Part shown: positions 6,897 to 15,021 of the stretch, in pieces
Numbering within the stretch: position 1 is the stretch's first letter
Layout of the letters: each line of letters begins with the position of its first letter
Source: a bacterium
GTDB lineage: Bacteria > Cyanobacteriota > Sericytochromatia > S15B-MN24 > UBA4093
Length of the DNA stretch: 64,000 nt
Assembly (NCBI GenBank): GCA_017744355.1
Contig: JAGIBK010000004.1
Span: 1 to 64,000 of the forward strand
Reading direction: 5' to 3'
Notes under the pieces: model-generated
The model's database searches: none
What the model was told of the DNA's origin: nothing
The model's input: only the letters and a program-made list of their open reading frames with translations
Position numbers and translations under genes: made by a program

Positions 6897-9056
6897 TTAG
6901 TAGCGCTGGCTCGAAAGTCTCAGGTGAAGACCGGGGTTCTTTTTGAGGAAGTCGGCAAGCTCCCGGCGCCCGAGACGGTACACTACCCCCGGCGTGCGCA
7001 GGCGATAGGAATAGGTCTGCTTGCCCGAGCCGTAGAGCAGGGGGATCTCGCCCAGGAAGGCGCCCCGGCCGACGGTCGCCTGCAAGCGGCCTTCGCTCAG
7101 CACCTCCACCTCGCCTTCGCCCACCAGGAAGCAATCCCGCTGCGGCTCGCCTTCGTGCGAGAGGAAGCTGCCCGCAGGCGGAGCTTCGTTGCGCATGAAG
7201 GTCTGGAGCTGGGTAATCTGAGTGGCGGTGAGGCTGCCGAAGGCCTTGCTGCCATCCAGGAGTTCCCAGGAGTCGAGCTTGCGCATCTGGGCCAGGTGGC
7301 GCAGGGCGTTGGCGATCGCCGACCCGCGCAAGAAGTACAGGAAGTCGTGCCGCTCCAGGGCGAGCGCCTTCAGGTCGCTAGCAGCGTCCACGTCGGCGGT
7401 GCGCGGCGCATCGAGGATGATCGCCGTCTCGCCGAAGTAGTCGTAGGGCCCGTAGACCTTGGGCTCCTTGCGGCCATCCCGGACCACGGCCTGGCCCGAC
7501 TGGATCATGTAGAAGCGATCGCCTGGTGTCCCCTTGGTGATGATGCGCTCGCCGGCCTTGAACTCCAGGGTCTTGACCATGCCAAGAAACTCGCCGGCCT
7601 TCTCGATGCAGAAGCCCTTGAAGAGGTCCACCCGCGCGAGCACGTCCAACTGGCGGATGGCCTCGGTGGTGCGCGGCGGCTCGGCTTCTAGGGTCACGGT
7701 CTCGGAGAGGCCCGTCGGGGCCACCTGGAGCATGGAGCCTGCGGGCAGGTCCTTCTTCTGGGTGTGGACCAGGAGCATGCGGCGCTTGACGTCCTCGGGC
7801 AAGGTTTCGAGGTAGCTCGCCTGGGTGTGGATGGGGGGAATCCCCGCCTCGTGGATGACCAGGTCGTGGTGCCACGGGAAGTTGAGCAGCTCGTCGCGCC
7901 GGGCATCGCTGAGGCGGCCTTCGGCGTGCATGCGGGTGATGGTCACGGGGTCGTGAAGGGTGTCCGAGGTGTAGACGAGGCTCTTGCCGCCGCAGTAGAG
8001 CTCGAAGCCCACGGCCGGGACCGAATGCAGGGTGTAATGGAACCAAAACTCGCCGGCGCCGATGCGGATCGGCTCACCCACTGTCAGGGGCACGAAGTCG
8101 AACAGGTCCTCGAAACGCCGCTTGTCCAGGCCGATGAGGGCCCGATACTTGCGCGCGAACGAGCCCATAATGGTGCGGGTGGTGTAGACCGTGACCCGGC
8201 CCTCGGCCAGGATTTTCTGGAGGGTGCCGCTGTCGTGATCCGCATGGCAATGGGTGAGGATGAGGCTGTCGATCAGCTTGGGGTTGACCCCGCGCTCCTT
8301 GAGCCACTCGGTCGAGTCCACCGGCGGATCCACCAGGATGCCGCGGCCATTGAGCCAGAGGATGCAGCCCGAGGTCTTGGTGGTGGGGTCGAAGCCGTGC
8401 CCCGTCCCGATGAAGGTGATCCCGAAGTGGGGTGGGGTGAAGGGGGCTGGCTCGTCCGTCAACTCGCTTGCTGCCGGCGGCACGTCCAGCTCGGCGCCGA
8501 TGGTCGCCACGCAGGCCCCGTGGTCATCCACCTCGAAGGTTCCACACGGCTTGCGCCGCACCGTCACCCCCTCGACCCGGGCCTCGCCCGCCGCATCGAA
8601 GGTCACGAACGAGACCATGTCGTCGAGGGCCATCTCGGTCCCGGGGCGGTACGGGTGCTGGCGGAAGAAGGCGAGCTCGGCCGCGAGATCGGGCACGGAG
8701 ACCGCTGGGCGGGTCGCGGGCAGATCGGGTGCCAGGTCGATCTTGGAGGGGCCGAAGATGGCCTCCTTGAGGATGCCTGCGAGGAGGCGGCGCTGGGCGG
8801 CGTCGCAGACGACGACGATCTTGCGGCGCTTGGCGAAGAAGTTGAAGTAGATGGGGAACTCGAGGTCGGCGAAGCTGATGCCGCGCTCGATGGAGAACAT
8901 GCGGGTGGGAATGACGAAGATCCGCGGCACCCCGCCCTCGTGGCGCATGGTGTCCTTGATGGTCTCAGGCACCGCGCCGAACTGGATCCCGCCTGCCGAC
9001 GTCTCGACGAGCGCGCCGCCTCGCGGCAGCAGTTCCAAACGGTTTGCGGTCCCCAT
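6897..9056 (-). CDS. Metallo-beta-lactamase fold protein with two C-terminal cNMP-binding domains
   Basis: 719 residues. Residues 1-200 are a conserved-looking but unrecognised domain. Residues about 205-435 form a metallo-beta-lactamase hydrolase with HCHADH at 269-274, further candidate ligands His344, Asp365 and His402, and TSDTLHD. Residues 472-590 form a cyclic-nucleotide-binding domain with a canonical phosphate cassette (YFGETAIILDAPRTADVDA, including Glu and Arg). Residues 598-719 form a second one whose cassette (FLGEIPLLYGSGKQ) lacks the arginine. This suggests a hydrolase gated by cAMP or cGMP through the first sensor only; substrate unknown, perhaps a phosphodiester or thioester. 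ATG 9056 is chosen because AAAAGGAG lies 8-9 bases upstream. Monocistronic, cytosolic. Confidence 0.82.
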   Translation of the reverse strand: MGTANRLELLPRGGALVETSAGGIQFGAVPETIKDTMRHEGGVPRIFVIPTRMFSIERGISFADLEFPIYFNFFAKRRKIVVVCDAAQRRLLAGILKEAIFGPSKIDLAPDLPATRPAVSVPDLAAELAFFRQHPYRPGTEMALDDMVSFVTFDAAGEARVEGVTVRRKPCGTFEVDDHGACVATIGAELDVPPAASELTDEPAPFTPPHFGITFIGTGHGFDPTTKTSGCILWLNGRGILVDPPVDSTEWLKERGVNPKLIDSLILTHCHADHDSGTLQKILAEGRVTVYTTRTIMGSFARKYRALIGLDKRRFEDLFDFVPLTVGEPIRIGAGEFWFHYTLHSVPAVGFELYCGGKSLVYTSDTLHDPVTITRMHAEGRLSDARRDELLNFPWHHDLVIHEAGIPPIHTQASYLETLPEDVKRRMLLVHTQKKDLPAGSMLQVAPTGLSETVTLEAEPPRTTEAIRQLDVLARVDLFKGFCIEKAGEFLGMVKTLEFKAGERIITKGTPGDRFYMIQSGQAVVRDGRKEPKVYGPYDYFGETAIILDAPRTADVDAASDLKALALERHDFLYFLRGSAIANALRHLAQMRKLDSWELLDGSKAFGSLTATQITQLQTFMRNEAPPAGSFLSHEGEPQRDCFLVGEGEVEVLSEGRLQATVGRGAFLGEIPLLYGSGKQTYSYRLRTPGVVYRLGRRELADFLKKNPGLHLRLSSQRY

Positions 9057-9138
9057 CCAGGCGGCTCCTTTTACCCGTGCGCGTCGAAACAGTGGCTTCT
9101 GATCACTACAATACCCGGATTGAAAGCGGGCTAGTTGG

Positions 9139-9169
9139 AAAAAAAACCGGGCCCCCAAAGGAGGCCCGG
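9139..9169 (-). terminator. Rho-independent terminator after superoxide dismutase
   Basis: On the reverse strand a 10-bp GC stem (9147-9156 with 9160-9169) is followed by eight U residues (A run 9139-9146). Confidence 0.9.
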
Positions 9170-9186
9170 CGCCAGTGGCGTCTGAG

Positions 9187-9834
9187 TTAGATCTGGACGG
9201 TCTGGCGAGCCTTGGCGATCGCCTCACCGCTCACGAGGCGGGACTCGACCTTGGCCCAGTTGATGTTCTGGAAGACGGCATCCAGGTACTTGGCACGCTC
9301 GGTCGGCTTGTAGTCGACGGTGAAGGCGTGCTCCCAGATGTCGATGACGAGGATGGGGTTGAAGCCGGCGAAGTTGCCGTCCTCGTGCAGGGTGACCCAG
9401 TTGTCGGCGAGCTTGCCGGTGTGGGGATCCTGGCAGAGGATGGCCCAGCCCACACCGCGCATCTTGCAGACGGCCATGAAGTCCTTCTTCCAGTTCTCGA
9501 CGGAACCGAAGCTAGCCTCGATGGCCTTGGCAAGGGCGGAGCCGGCGGGCAGCTCACCACCGTTCGGCTTCAGGTTGCTGAAGTAGAACTCGTGGAGGCG
9601 CATGCCGTTGTACTCGAAGCCGAGACGGCGCTTGAGCTCGGCGAAGTGGGGGTCCATCCCATCAGCCTTGCCTTCGGCGACCATCTTGGAGAGCTCGTCG
9701 TTCAACTTGTTGGTGTTGTTGACGTAGCCGGCGTAGAGGGTCTTGTGCTGGGCGATCTGCTCGTCCGAGAGGCCGACCAGACCGGTCAGGTCGTAGTTGA
9801 TAACTTCGTATTTAGTGGCGGTGGCGGTCGTCAT
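9187..9834 (-). CDS. sod: Iron/manganese superoxide dismutase
   Basis: 215 residues. The enzyme dismutates superoxide to oxygen and peroxide in the cytosol. Expected metal ligands are visible: His in AQHKTLYAGYVNNTN, His in MRLHEFYFSNL, and Asp/His in DIWEHAFTVDYKP. GVGWAILCQDPHTG is the usual outer-sphere region. The sequence alone does not decide Fe from Mn. The ATG at 9834 has AAGGAG about 9 bases upstream. The promoter region holds a sequence resembling half of a Fur box, so iron control is possible. It is monocistronic with a strong terminator. Confidence 0.92.
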   Translation of the reverse strand: MTTATATKYEVINYDLTGLVGLSDEQIAQHKTLYAGYVNNTNKLNDELSKMVAEGKADGMDPHFAELKRRLGFEYNGMRLHEFYFSNLKPNGGELPAGSALAKAIEASFGSVENWKKDFMAVCKMRGVGWAILCQDPHTGKLADNWVTLHEDGNFAGFNPILVIDIWEHAFTVDYKPTERAKYLDAVFQNINWAKVESRLVSGEAIAKARQTVQI

Positions 9835-9866
9835 GGATGACGTCTCCTTACTAGGTAAAAAGTACG

Positions 9867-9882
9867 GATAGAAATCATTATC
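9867..9882. promoter_or_regulatory. Fur-box-like site upstream of superoxide dismutase
   Basis: GATAGAAATCATTATC lies in the divergent gap before sod. Its ten-base right half AATCATTATC equals half of the Fur consensus; the left half matches poorly (GATA only). Fur control of an iron SOD is known in other bacteria, but binding here is inferred. Confidence 0.35.
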
Positions 9883-9945
9883 AACCCCTGCTCGGGGGGC
9901 GTCAAGCAAGCGTTCCGATTGCCCGCAAAGCAGGCGTTTGCTAGC

Positions 9946-11091
9946 ATGGCAGGCATGTCGCTGCAAACTCCTTCGCTCGAAGCTTGGTTCAACCGATACG
10001 AGGCCGGTGCCGCCCACTCTCTGGGCAGCACCATGGTCCAGACCTGGAAGGGCGCGGATCTCGCCCCGTACTTCCCCGAGGGCTGGGGCCCCGGGGCCTT
10101 CGAGTACGGCTACGTGCCGACGCCCGGCTCCTACTCCCTGCGCGCCCTCATCGCCGCCGAGCTGGGCCTTGAAGCCGAGCAGATTTTCCTCACCGCCGGT
10201 GCGACCGAGGCCAACCACACGGTGCTGCGCGGCATGATCCGCCCGGGCGACAGCGTGGTGCTGCAGGACCCGCTCTACTACCAGTTCGCGGACCTCGCCG
10301 CCGAGCTGGGCGCCGAGGTGCGGCGCTGGACCCTGAGCCCCGATCCCTACGAGCCGGTCGATATCGCGGCGCTCGAAGCCCTCATCGACGACTCCACCCG
10401 CCTGGTAGTGCTCAACACCCCCCACAACCCCACCGGCCGCTGCCTGGACGAGAAGTCCCTGCGGGAGATCGCGCGCCTCGTCGAGGCTCGCCCTCGGACG
10501 CATCTCCTGGTCGATGAGATCTACCGGGGCGTGGGGGTGGATCTCGCCCCGAGTGCCGTCGCGCTCAGCGATCGCGCCATCGTGACCAACGCCGTCTCCA
10601 AGCGCTGGTGCCTGCCGGGCCTGCGGCTCGGCTGGGTTGCCACCCGCTCCCAGGCGCTACAGGCCTGCCTGCCCTATCACGAGTACGCCACCTGCTGCGT
10701 CAGCCGCCTCAGCGAACAGGTCATCGAGGCCCTGTGGCCCCGACGCGAGGAGCTGTTCGAAGCAAACCAGGCGATCGCCGAGCGCAACCGCCGCCGCTTC
10801 GGCGCGTGGCTGGAACAGATGAAAGGCTTGCTCGAAGGCGTCGTGCCGCCGGTGGGTGTCGTCACCCTGATCTGGCCCCAGGCGTCGAACGATCGGCAAC
10901 TCGCCGCTCAGCTGCGCGAGGAGTTCGACCTGTTCTGCCTACCGGGCAGCACCCTGGGCTATCCGGGCGCCCTGCGGGTCGGCTTCGGACATCGGGACCC
11001 GGCCACCCTCGACGCCGCGCTCACTCGGCTGGAGGAAGGCCTCCGACAGTTGGCGCCAGCTCCCTCACCCATGGCGGGCGCGCGGCCATGA
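9946..11091 (+). CDS. PLP-dependent class I/II aminotransferase
   Basis: 381 residues of fold-type I. Recognisable parts are TAGATEANHTVL (phosphate loop), NTPHNPTGR (PLP ring contact), VDEIYRG (Asp to pyridine nitrogen) and NAVSKRWCLPGLRLGW, where Lys forms the Schiff base. The C-terminal RVGFGH supplies the substrate-carboxylate arginine. Substrate cannot be assigned. The start is uncertain: ATG 9946 and ATG 9955 are both possible with weak ribosome-binding sites; a TTG at 9919 is less likely. The stop overlaps the acpS start as ATGA, so the two are translationally coupled. Confidence 0.85.
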   Translation: MAGMSLQTPSLEAWFNRYEAGAAHSLGSTMVQTWKGADLAPYFPEGWGPGAFEYGYVPTPGSYSLRALIAAELGLEAEQIFLTAGATEANHTVLRGMIRPGDSVVLQDPLYYQFADLAAELGAEVRRWTLSPDPYEPVDIAALEALIDDSTRLVVLNTPHNPTGRCLDEKSLREIARLVEARPRTHLLVDEIYRGVGVDLAPSAVALSDRAIVTNAVSKRWCLPGLRLGWVATRSQALQACLPYHEYATCCVSRLSEQVIEALWPRREELFEANQAIAERNRRRFGAWLEQMKGLLEGVVPPVGVVTLIWPQASNDRQLAAQLREEFDLFCLPGSTLGYPGALRVGFGHRDPATLDAALTRLEEGLRQLAPAPSPMAGARP

Positions 11092-11468
11092 GCATCCTCG
11101 GAATTGGGATCGATCTGGTAGACATCGAGCGCGTGCGCGGCGTGGTGGAACGCCGGGGCGCGCCCTTCCTCGCGCGGGTCTTCACCCCTGACGAGATCGC
11201 CTACTGCGAACGTCACAAGGATCCCGCCCCTTCGCTCTCGGCCCGCTTCGGCGCCAAGGAAGCGCTCATCAAGGCGCTAGGGGTCGGCTGGAAACCCGGC
11301 ATGAAATGGACCGACATCGAGGTCCAGCGCGAGAAGGGGGGGCGCCCCGTGCTCGTCCTGCACGGCAGCACAGGGGCGATCGCCGCCGAACGCGGCGTGC
11401 GCACCGCGCACCTGAGCCTCACGCACGGCGAGCGCGAGGCCGTTGCCTACGTCATCCTGGAAGACTAA
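11088..11468 (+). CDS. acpS: Holo-[acyl-carrier-protein] synthase
   Basis: 126 residues, normal for AcpS. It transfers 4'-phosphopantetheine from CoA to a serine of acyl carrier protein. The protein opens with the signature GIGIDLVDIERV (Mg-binding Asp), followed by RVFTPDEIAYC and ARFGAKEALIKALG (catalytic Glu/Lys region), and ends in the HLSLTHGEREAVAYVI strand pattern. It overlaps the aminotransferase by ATGA. Its stop overlaps the stop of the convergent unknown gene by four bases, with no terminator between. Confidence 0.93.
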   Translation: MSILGIGIDLVDIERVRGVVERRGAPFLARVFTPDEIAYCERHKDPAPSLSARFGAKEALIKALGVGWKPGMKWTDIEVQREKGGRPVLVLHGSTGAIAAERGVRTAHLSLTHGEREAVAYVILED

Positions 11469-12019
11469 GGGAGCGTCGCGCTGCCACGCTCGACCGCATC
11501 GGCGAGCGGCATGCTCTGGTACAGCTCGCGCTGCAGATTCTCGTCCTCGGGGTGTCCCCCGTCGCGCAGGGTCTGCTTCATGTACTCGGTGAAGGCGTCC
11601 ACCTGCAACTCGCACCCGAAGGCCCGGGCCATGGGCAGGCCCCGCTCCTGGAGCATGACGGGGGTGCTCTCGCTCTCGTAGAGGATGGTGCCGTGCACCG
11701 TCACATGGGTGTCGGTCGCCGTGACCAGGCGCGCGAACTCGGCCTGCTGGGTCATGCGCTTGGCGTGATCCGTTTCGGCCAAGCTGTTGGCGAGGTGGTA
11801 GATCAGCTTGGAATGCCACTCCCGCTTGGAGAGGAGCTGCTCCCAGATGGCGCGGGGATAGCGAGCGAAGTTGATGGGGAACTTCTGGCGGTCCAGCTGA
11901 ACGCAGTCGATGTCGCAGTAGGGCAACACTTCGCGCATCGCCATCAGGGTGAGCTCGATGGCCTCAGGGCCTGTCAGGGTGCGCTGGGAAAGCCGGAAGG
12001 TGGTCTTCGTGATCGCCAT
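11465..12019 (-). CDS. Unrecognised cytosolic protein (184 aa)
   Basis: I do not recognise this family. The protein begins MAITKTTFRLSQRTLTG, is mixed in charge and has no signal peptide or membrane segment. A PYCDIDCVQLDRQKF stretch has two cysteines, and the middle is rich in His, Thr and Glu. ATG 12019 is chosen (GAGGACG about 9 bases upstream); ATG 12025 is closer to the purines and also possible. Its stop overlaps the acpS stop on the opposite strand. Codon use and GC content look like the neighbours, so it appears to be a genuine resident gene. Confidence 0.65.
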   Translation of the reverse strand: MAITKTTFRLSQRTLTGPEAIELTLMAMREVLPYCDIDCVQLDRQKFPINFARYPRAIWEQLLSKREWHSKLIYHLANSLAETDHAKRMTQQAEFARLVTATDTHVTVHGTILYESESTPVMLQERGLPMARAFGCELQVDAFTEYMKQTLRDGGHPEDENLQRELYQSMPLADAVERGSATLP

Positions 12020-12137
12020 GTGCATCGTCCTCGTTGCCTTCACCGGCTTTGCAGCCAGTGACCAGGAACCCCTTTGTTCCTTAGCAACCTTATACCCAAG
12101 CGAGCGCTGTTGCTCTACTTCAGGCATTTCGGACGCG

Positions 12138-12166
12138 AAAAAAGGGGCAGGCCTCGCGGCCTGCCC
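12138..12166 (-). terminator. Rho-independent terminator after the 64-aa membrane protein gene
   Basis: On the reverse strand GGGCAGGCC pairs with GGCCTGCCC (12145-12153 with 12158-12166), TCGC loop, followed by a U run (A run 12138-12143). Confidence 0.85.
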
Positions 12167-12182
12167 GAAACGATGATGAAGA

Positions 12183-12377
12183 CTAGTCTGCGCGGAATGC
12201 CTGCCAGAGCATCAAGCCCACCAGGCCGAGCGACAGGACGGGGCTCACGAAGGCCGCCGCCACGGTGGCCGCGCCGAGGCCCGCGATCGCGAGCTTGTTG
12301 GGACGGGCGAGCTGACGCGTCGCGGCGATCGCCACGGGCTGGCGGAAACGGTTCGAACGAATGGTACGACGCGCCAT
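12183..12377 (-). CDS. Small membrane protein (64 aa)
   Basis: 64 residues starting MARRTIRSNRFRQP. The basic N-terminal third is followed by a long hydrophobic stretch (LAIAGLGAATVAAAFVSP then LSLGLVGLMLWQAF) that could form one or two membrane helices. ATG 12377 has GGAGGG 6 bases upstream, better than the longer frame. A clear terminator follows. The positive N-terminus suggests a cytosolic N-in orientation. Function unknown. Confidence 0.65.
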   Translation of the reverse strand: MARRTIRSNRFRQPVAIAATRQLARPNKLAIAGLGAATVAAAFVSPVLSLGLVGLMLWQAFRAD

Positions 12378-12494
12378 GAGAGCCCTCCCTTCCAATACGA
12401 CAGATACTTTGTACCCGGGCGGTTGCGAAATTGTGACAAACGCCCATCAAAGACTTGTTAAATTTGGATTAGGAGCCCCAGCAAAACCTGATCG

Positions 12495-14363
12495 CTACTC
12501 GACCTTGGCCGAATAGACCGTATTCACCTCGCTGCTGCCGTTCGCCGATCCGCCTACCACGAACAAGCGATCACCCGCAAGCACGCTCGACGCCCACATC
12601 CGCGGCGCGGGCAGGGCCAAGGCCTGCAGCGAGAAAGCGCCAAGCGAGCCGTCCGAGGCGATCGGCGCGCGCTCGATGCTGGACACGCTCGCCTCGCTGC
12701 TGGTTCCGTTCTTGCCGCCCAGCACGTAGAGGTACTGACCGATCACCCGGCTCGTATGGTAACTGCGGGGCAACGTCAACGCGGCCTGGCCGACGTAGTC
12801 GAAGGCGCCGATCGTCCCATCCGCAGCGATCGCCGCGCGCTCGTACCGGGCGTTCCCGCCACCGAGGACGTACAGGTAGTTCCCGATCGCGTGGGCCGTG
12901 TGGAAGAGGCGCGCCTCCTTCAAGGTGACGCCCGGAACGTAAGAGAACGTCCCCAGATTCCCCGAGGAGATGAGGGAGCGTTCGACGCTCTGAGGCGCCG
13001 ACGAGACGTTCCCCTCACCGCCGAATACGTACAGGTAATCCTTGACCACGGCGACCGTGTGCGCCCGTCGCGAGGCCTTCATCTTGAGGGCGAGCTGCGT
13101 GAAAGGCCCCAGCGTACCGTCAGCCTTGATCTCGGCGCGTTCGATCGTATCGAGGATCCCGACGCCATTTCGGCCGCCGAACAGGTAGAGATAGTTGCCG
13201 ATGACGGCCGAGGCGGCGTTTCGCCTGGAACTCGCCAGCTTCTGGGCGTTGAGCGATTCGAAGGAGCCAAGCGTCCCATCTGGCTTGATGGCTGCCCGCT
13301 CGATGGTATCTCGGACCACGTTGCTCGAAACGCCCCCGAGGACGTAAAGGTACTTATCGGTCGCAAACGTGACGTGCCCATGCCGTCCGGTCGAAGCCAG
13401 CGCGACCGGCAGCGTCGAGAAGGCGGAAAGGTTGGAGGGCGGTGGCGTGGGCGACGCCGTGGGCGACGCCGTGGGCGACGCCGTTGGCTCCACCGTCGGC
13501 TCTGCGCTCGGCGACTCTCCGGGGCTCGGATCCGTGCTCGGCGTCGGCTCCGCGGTGGGATCCGCACTCGGCGTGGCACTGGGGGTAGGGGTCGGCGTGG
13601 GTTCAGGCTGCTGGAGCAGGTCTTCGATCTTCTTCTCCAGCTCGCTCAGCTTGGTCTCGGCCCCGGCCATGCGCTCTGCGAGCAATTCGACCCGCTGGGA
13701 GATCGACTCGGGCTTGGTCAGGTCGGGCGTATCGTTCGTGTCCAGGCGTGCGATGATCTCGGAGCGGACCTGCTCCACCTCCGCCTGGCCGAAAGCCTCG
13801 AGGAGGCTGGGGCGCTCGGCAATGCGATCGAGCAGCATGTGGGCCGCGAGCGTGCTCGGCACGTCCAGCTTCAGGCTCGAGATCCCGCCCTCCCCCACCT
13901 TCACGAAGGCCAAGAGAGAGATCTGCTGCGCCTCGCCGAACTCCAGGCGCAGGATGAAGGAGCGCCCCTCGGGCAGCTTCAGGGCGAACTGGCCCTGGGC
14001 GTCGGTTCGGGTTCCCTCGATCCCAGTGACCGGCTGCAAGGCTCCGTCGAGCACGGTGATCCGGGCGTTCGGGACCAGCCCCTGCTGTCCCAGCGCCTCG
14101 TACCCCGCCACCCGGTAAGGCGCCACCGTGGTCAGGGGCGCGACCGTCGTGAGCGGGGCGACCGTCGTCAGCTGAGCGTAAGGCGCCACCGCGACCCCTT
14201 TGACGTTCATAAGGGCTTGGACAGGCGCCTTGGTCGGCAACAAATCGCCCGGCTGACCTGTGGTCGGCCGGGGCGAGACGGGGGCGGGACACGCCGCGAG
14301 CGCCAAGGGGGAAAGGCACAGCATGGTCATGATGAGCGATCGCATGCCGTTGCTACGCTTCAT
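12495..14363 (-). CDS. Kelch-type beta-propeller lipoprotein
   Basis: 622 residues. The signal peptide ends in a lipobox LALAAC with Cys25, so it is a predicted lipoprotein. Residues about 63-81 contain three TTVAPL repeats. A carboxypeptidase-regulatory-like beta domain (about 95-165) follows, then a coiled-coil-like helix (LAERMAGAETKLSELEKKIE) and a Ser/Pro/Thr stalk with three identical TASP units. The last 300 residues hold about six Kelch-like blades, each with YLYVLGG followed by ERA.I..DGTLG.F. The design is a surface-displayed propeller on a flexible stalk. ATG 14363 has AAGGGGGA upstream. Ligand unknown. Confidence 0.82.
   Translation of the reverse strand: MKRSNGMRSLIMTMLCLSPLALAACPAPVSPRPTTGQPGDLLPTKAPVQALMNVKGVAVAPYAQLTTVAPLTTVAPLTTVAPYRVAGYEALGQQGLVPNARITVLDGALQPVTGIEGTRTDAQGQFALKLPEGRSFILRLEFGEAQQISLLAFVKVGEGGISSLKLDVPSTLAAHMLLDRIAERPSLLEAFGQAEVEQVRSEIIARLDTNDTPDLTKPESISQRVELLAERMAGAETKLSELEKKIEDLLQQPEPTPTPTPSATPSADPTAEPTPSTDPSPGESPSAEPTVEPTASPTASPTASPTPPPSNLSAFSTLPVALASTGRHGHVTFATDKYLYVLGGVSSNVVRDTIERAAIKPDGTLGSFESLNAQKLASSRRNAASAVIGNYLYLFGGRNGVGILDTIERAEIKADGTLGPFTQLALKMKASRRAHTVAVVKDYLYVFGGEGNVSSAPQSVERSLISSGNLGTFSYVPGVTLKEARLFHTAHAIGNYLYVLGGGNARYERAAIAADGTIGAFDYVGQAALTLPRSYHTSRVIGQYLYVLGGKNGTSSEASVSSIERAPIASDGSLGAFSLQALALPAPRMWASSVLAGDRLFVVGGSANGSSEVNTVYSAKVE
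13447..13482. repeat. Three 12-bp tandem repeats in the Kelch lipoprotein stalk
   Basis: GTGGGCGACGCC occurs three times in perfect tandem, coding for repeated Thr-Ala-Ser-Pro on the reverse strand. Such a tract can change length by slippage without breaking the frame. Confidence 0.9.
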
Positions 14364-14394
14364 AGGGTCCCCCTTGGGTTGAGTGCTGACGAGA

Positions 14395-15021
14395 CTAGGG
14401 CGAAACGGGCTGAACGGGGCGGATGAGGTCGAAGGTATCCCCGGTCCGCACCCAGGCGGCTCCTGCCATGCGGCCTACCGCCTGGAGCTTTTCCGGGTCG
14501 ATGCGTCCCTGCTGGTAGAGCGAATCCCAGATGTGGAAGCGAACCACCTCGCTGATGACCAACGTCGCAGAGCCCGGGCGATCGCCGAGGTCCACCAGCT
14601 GGAGGACCTTGCACTCCATGTTGATCGGCGACTCCGCCACTCGCGGCGCTGCGACGATCTCGCTCGGGACGGGCGTGAAACCCGCCTCCACGAACTCATC
14701 CACCCCGCGCGCGAAGAAATCGGCCGACGTCTGGTTCGTCTGCTCCGCGATGGCCTGGGTCACCACGTTGACGACGAACTCGCCCGTCTCCTCAATGTTG
14801 AGGATCGTATCCTTCTTATTCCCAGTTGTGCCCCGACGCATTACCGAGAAGCTGATCGCCATGGGATCCGAGGCGACCACGTTGAAGAAGCTGAAGGGCG
14901 CCACGTTGCGCTCGCCATTGGCCGAGACGGTCGAGACCAGGGCGATGGGGCGCGGCACGACCGAGCCGTTCAGAAGCTTGTAGGCCTCCTGGTGGTTGAG
15001 GGTCGAAGGGTCGATGATCAT
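14395..15021 (-). CDS. Flavin reductase-like FMN-binding split-barrel protein
   Basis: 208 residues. The flavin reductase/DIM6-NTAB type split barrel is indicated by LLNGSVVPRPIALVST, NVAPFSFFNVVASDPMAISFS and NTILNIEETGEFVVNVV-like strands, with SPINMECKV later. Such proteins bind FMN and may reduce flavin for a partner oxygenase. ATG 15021 overlaps the stop of the homogentisate dioxygenase gene by four bases (ATGA), and GGAGG lies 9 bases upstream. It is therefore the last gene of the homogentisate operon. Its role in that pathway is not established; support of a ring-modifying enzyme is an inference. Confidence 0.82.
   Translation of the reverse strand: MIIDPSTLNHQEAYKLLNGSVVPRPIALVSTVSANGERNVAPFSFFNVVASDPMAISFSVMRRGTTGNKKDTILNIEETGEFVVNVVTQAIAEQTNQTSADFFARGVDEFVEAGFTPVPSEIVAAPRVAESPINMECKVLQLVDLGDRPGSATLVISEVVRFHIWDSLYQQGRIDPEKLQAVGRMAGAAWVRTGDTFDLIRPVQPVSP

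Noticed and set aside
11465..11468. Four-base overlap of acpS and the unknown gene as evidence that one of them is false
   Set aside because: The overlap is only of the two stop codons in convergent genes; both have normal coding character.
13447..13482. Short tandem repeats considered as a CRISPR or regulatory array
   Set aside because: They are in-frame 12-bp units coding for a Thr-Ala-Ser-Pro stalk; no spacers or cas genes exist.
14120..14177. Three 18-bp units coding TTVAPL near the Kelch lipoprotein N-terminus considered as a separate element
   Set aside because: They are simply an in-frame expansion of the lipoprotein linker.
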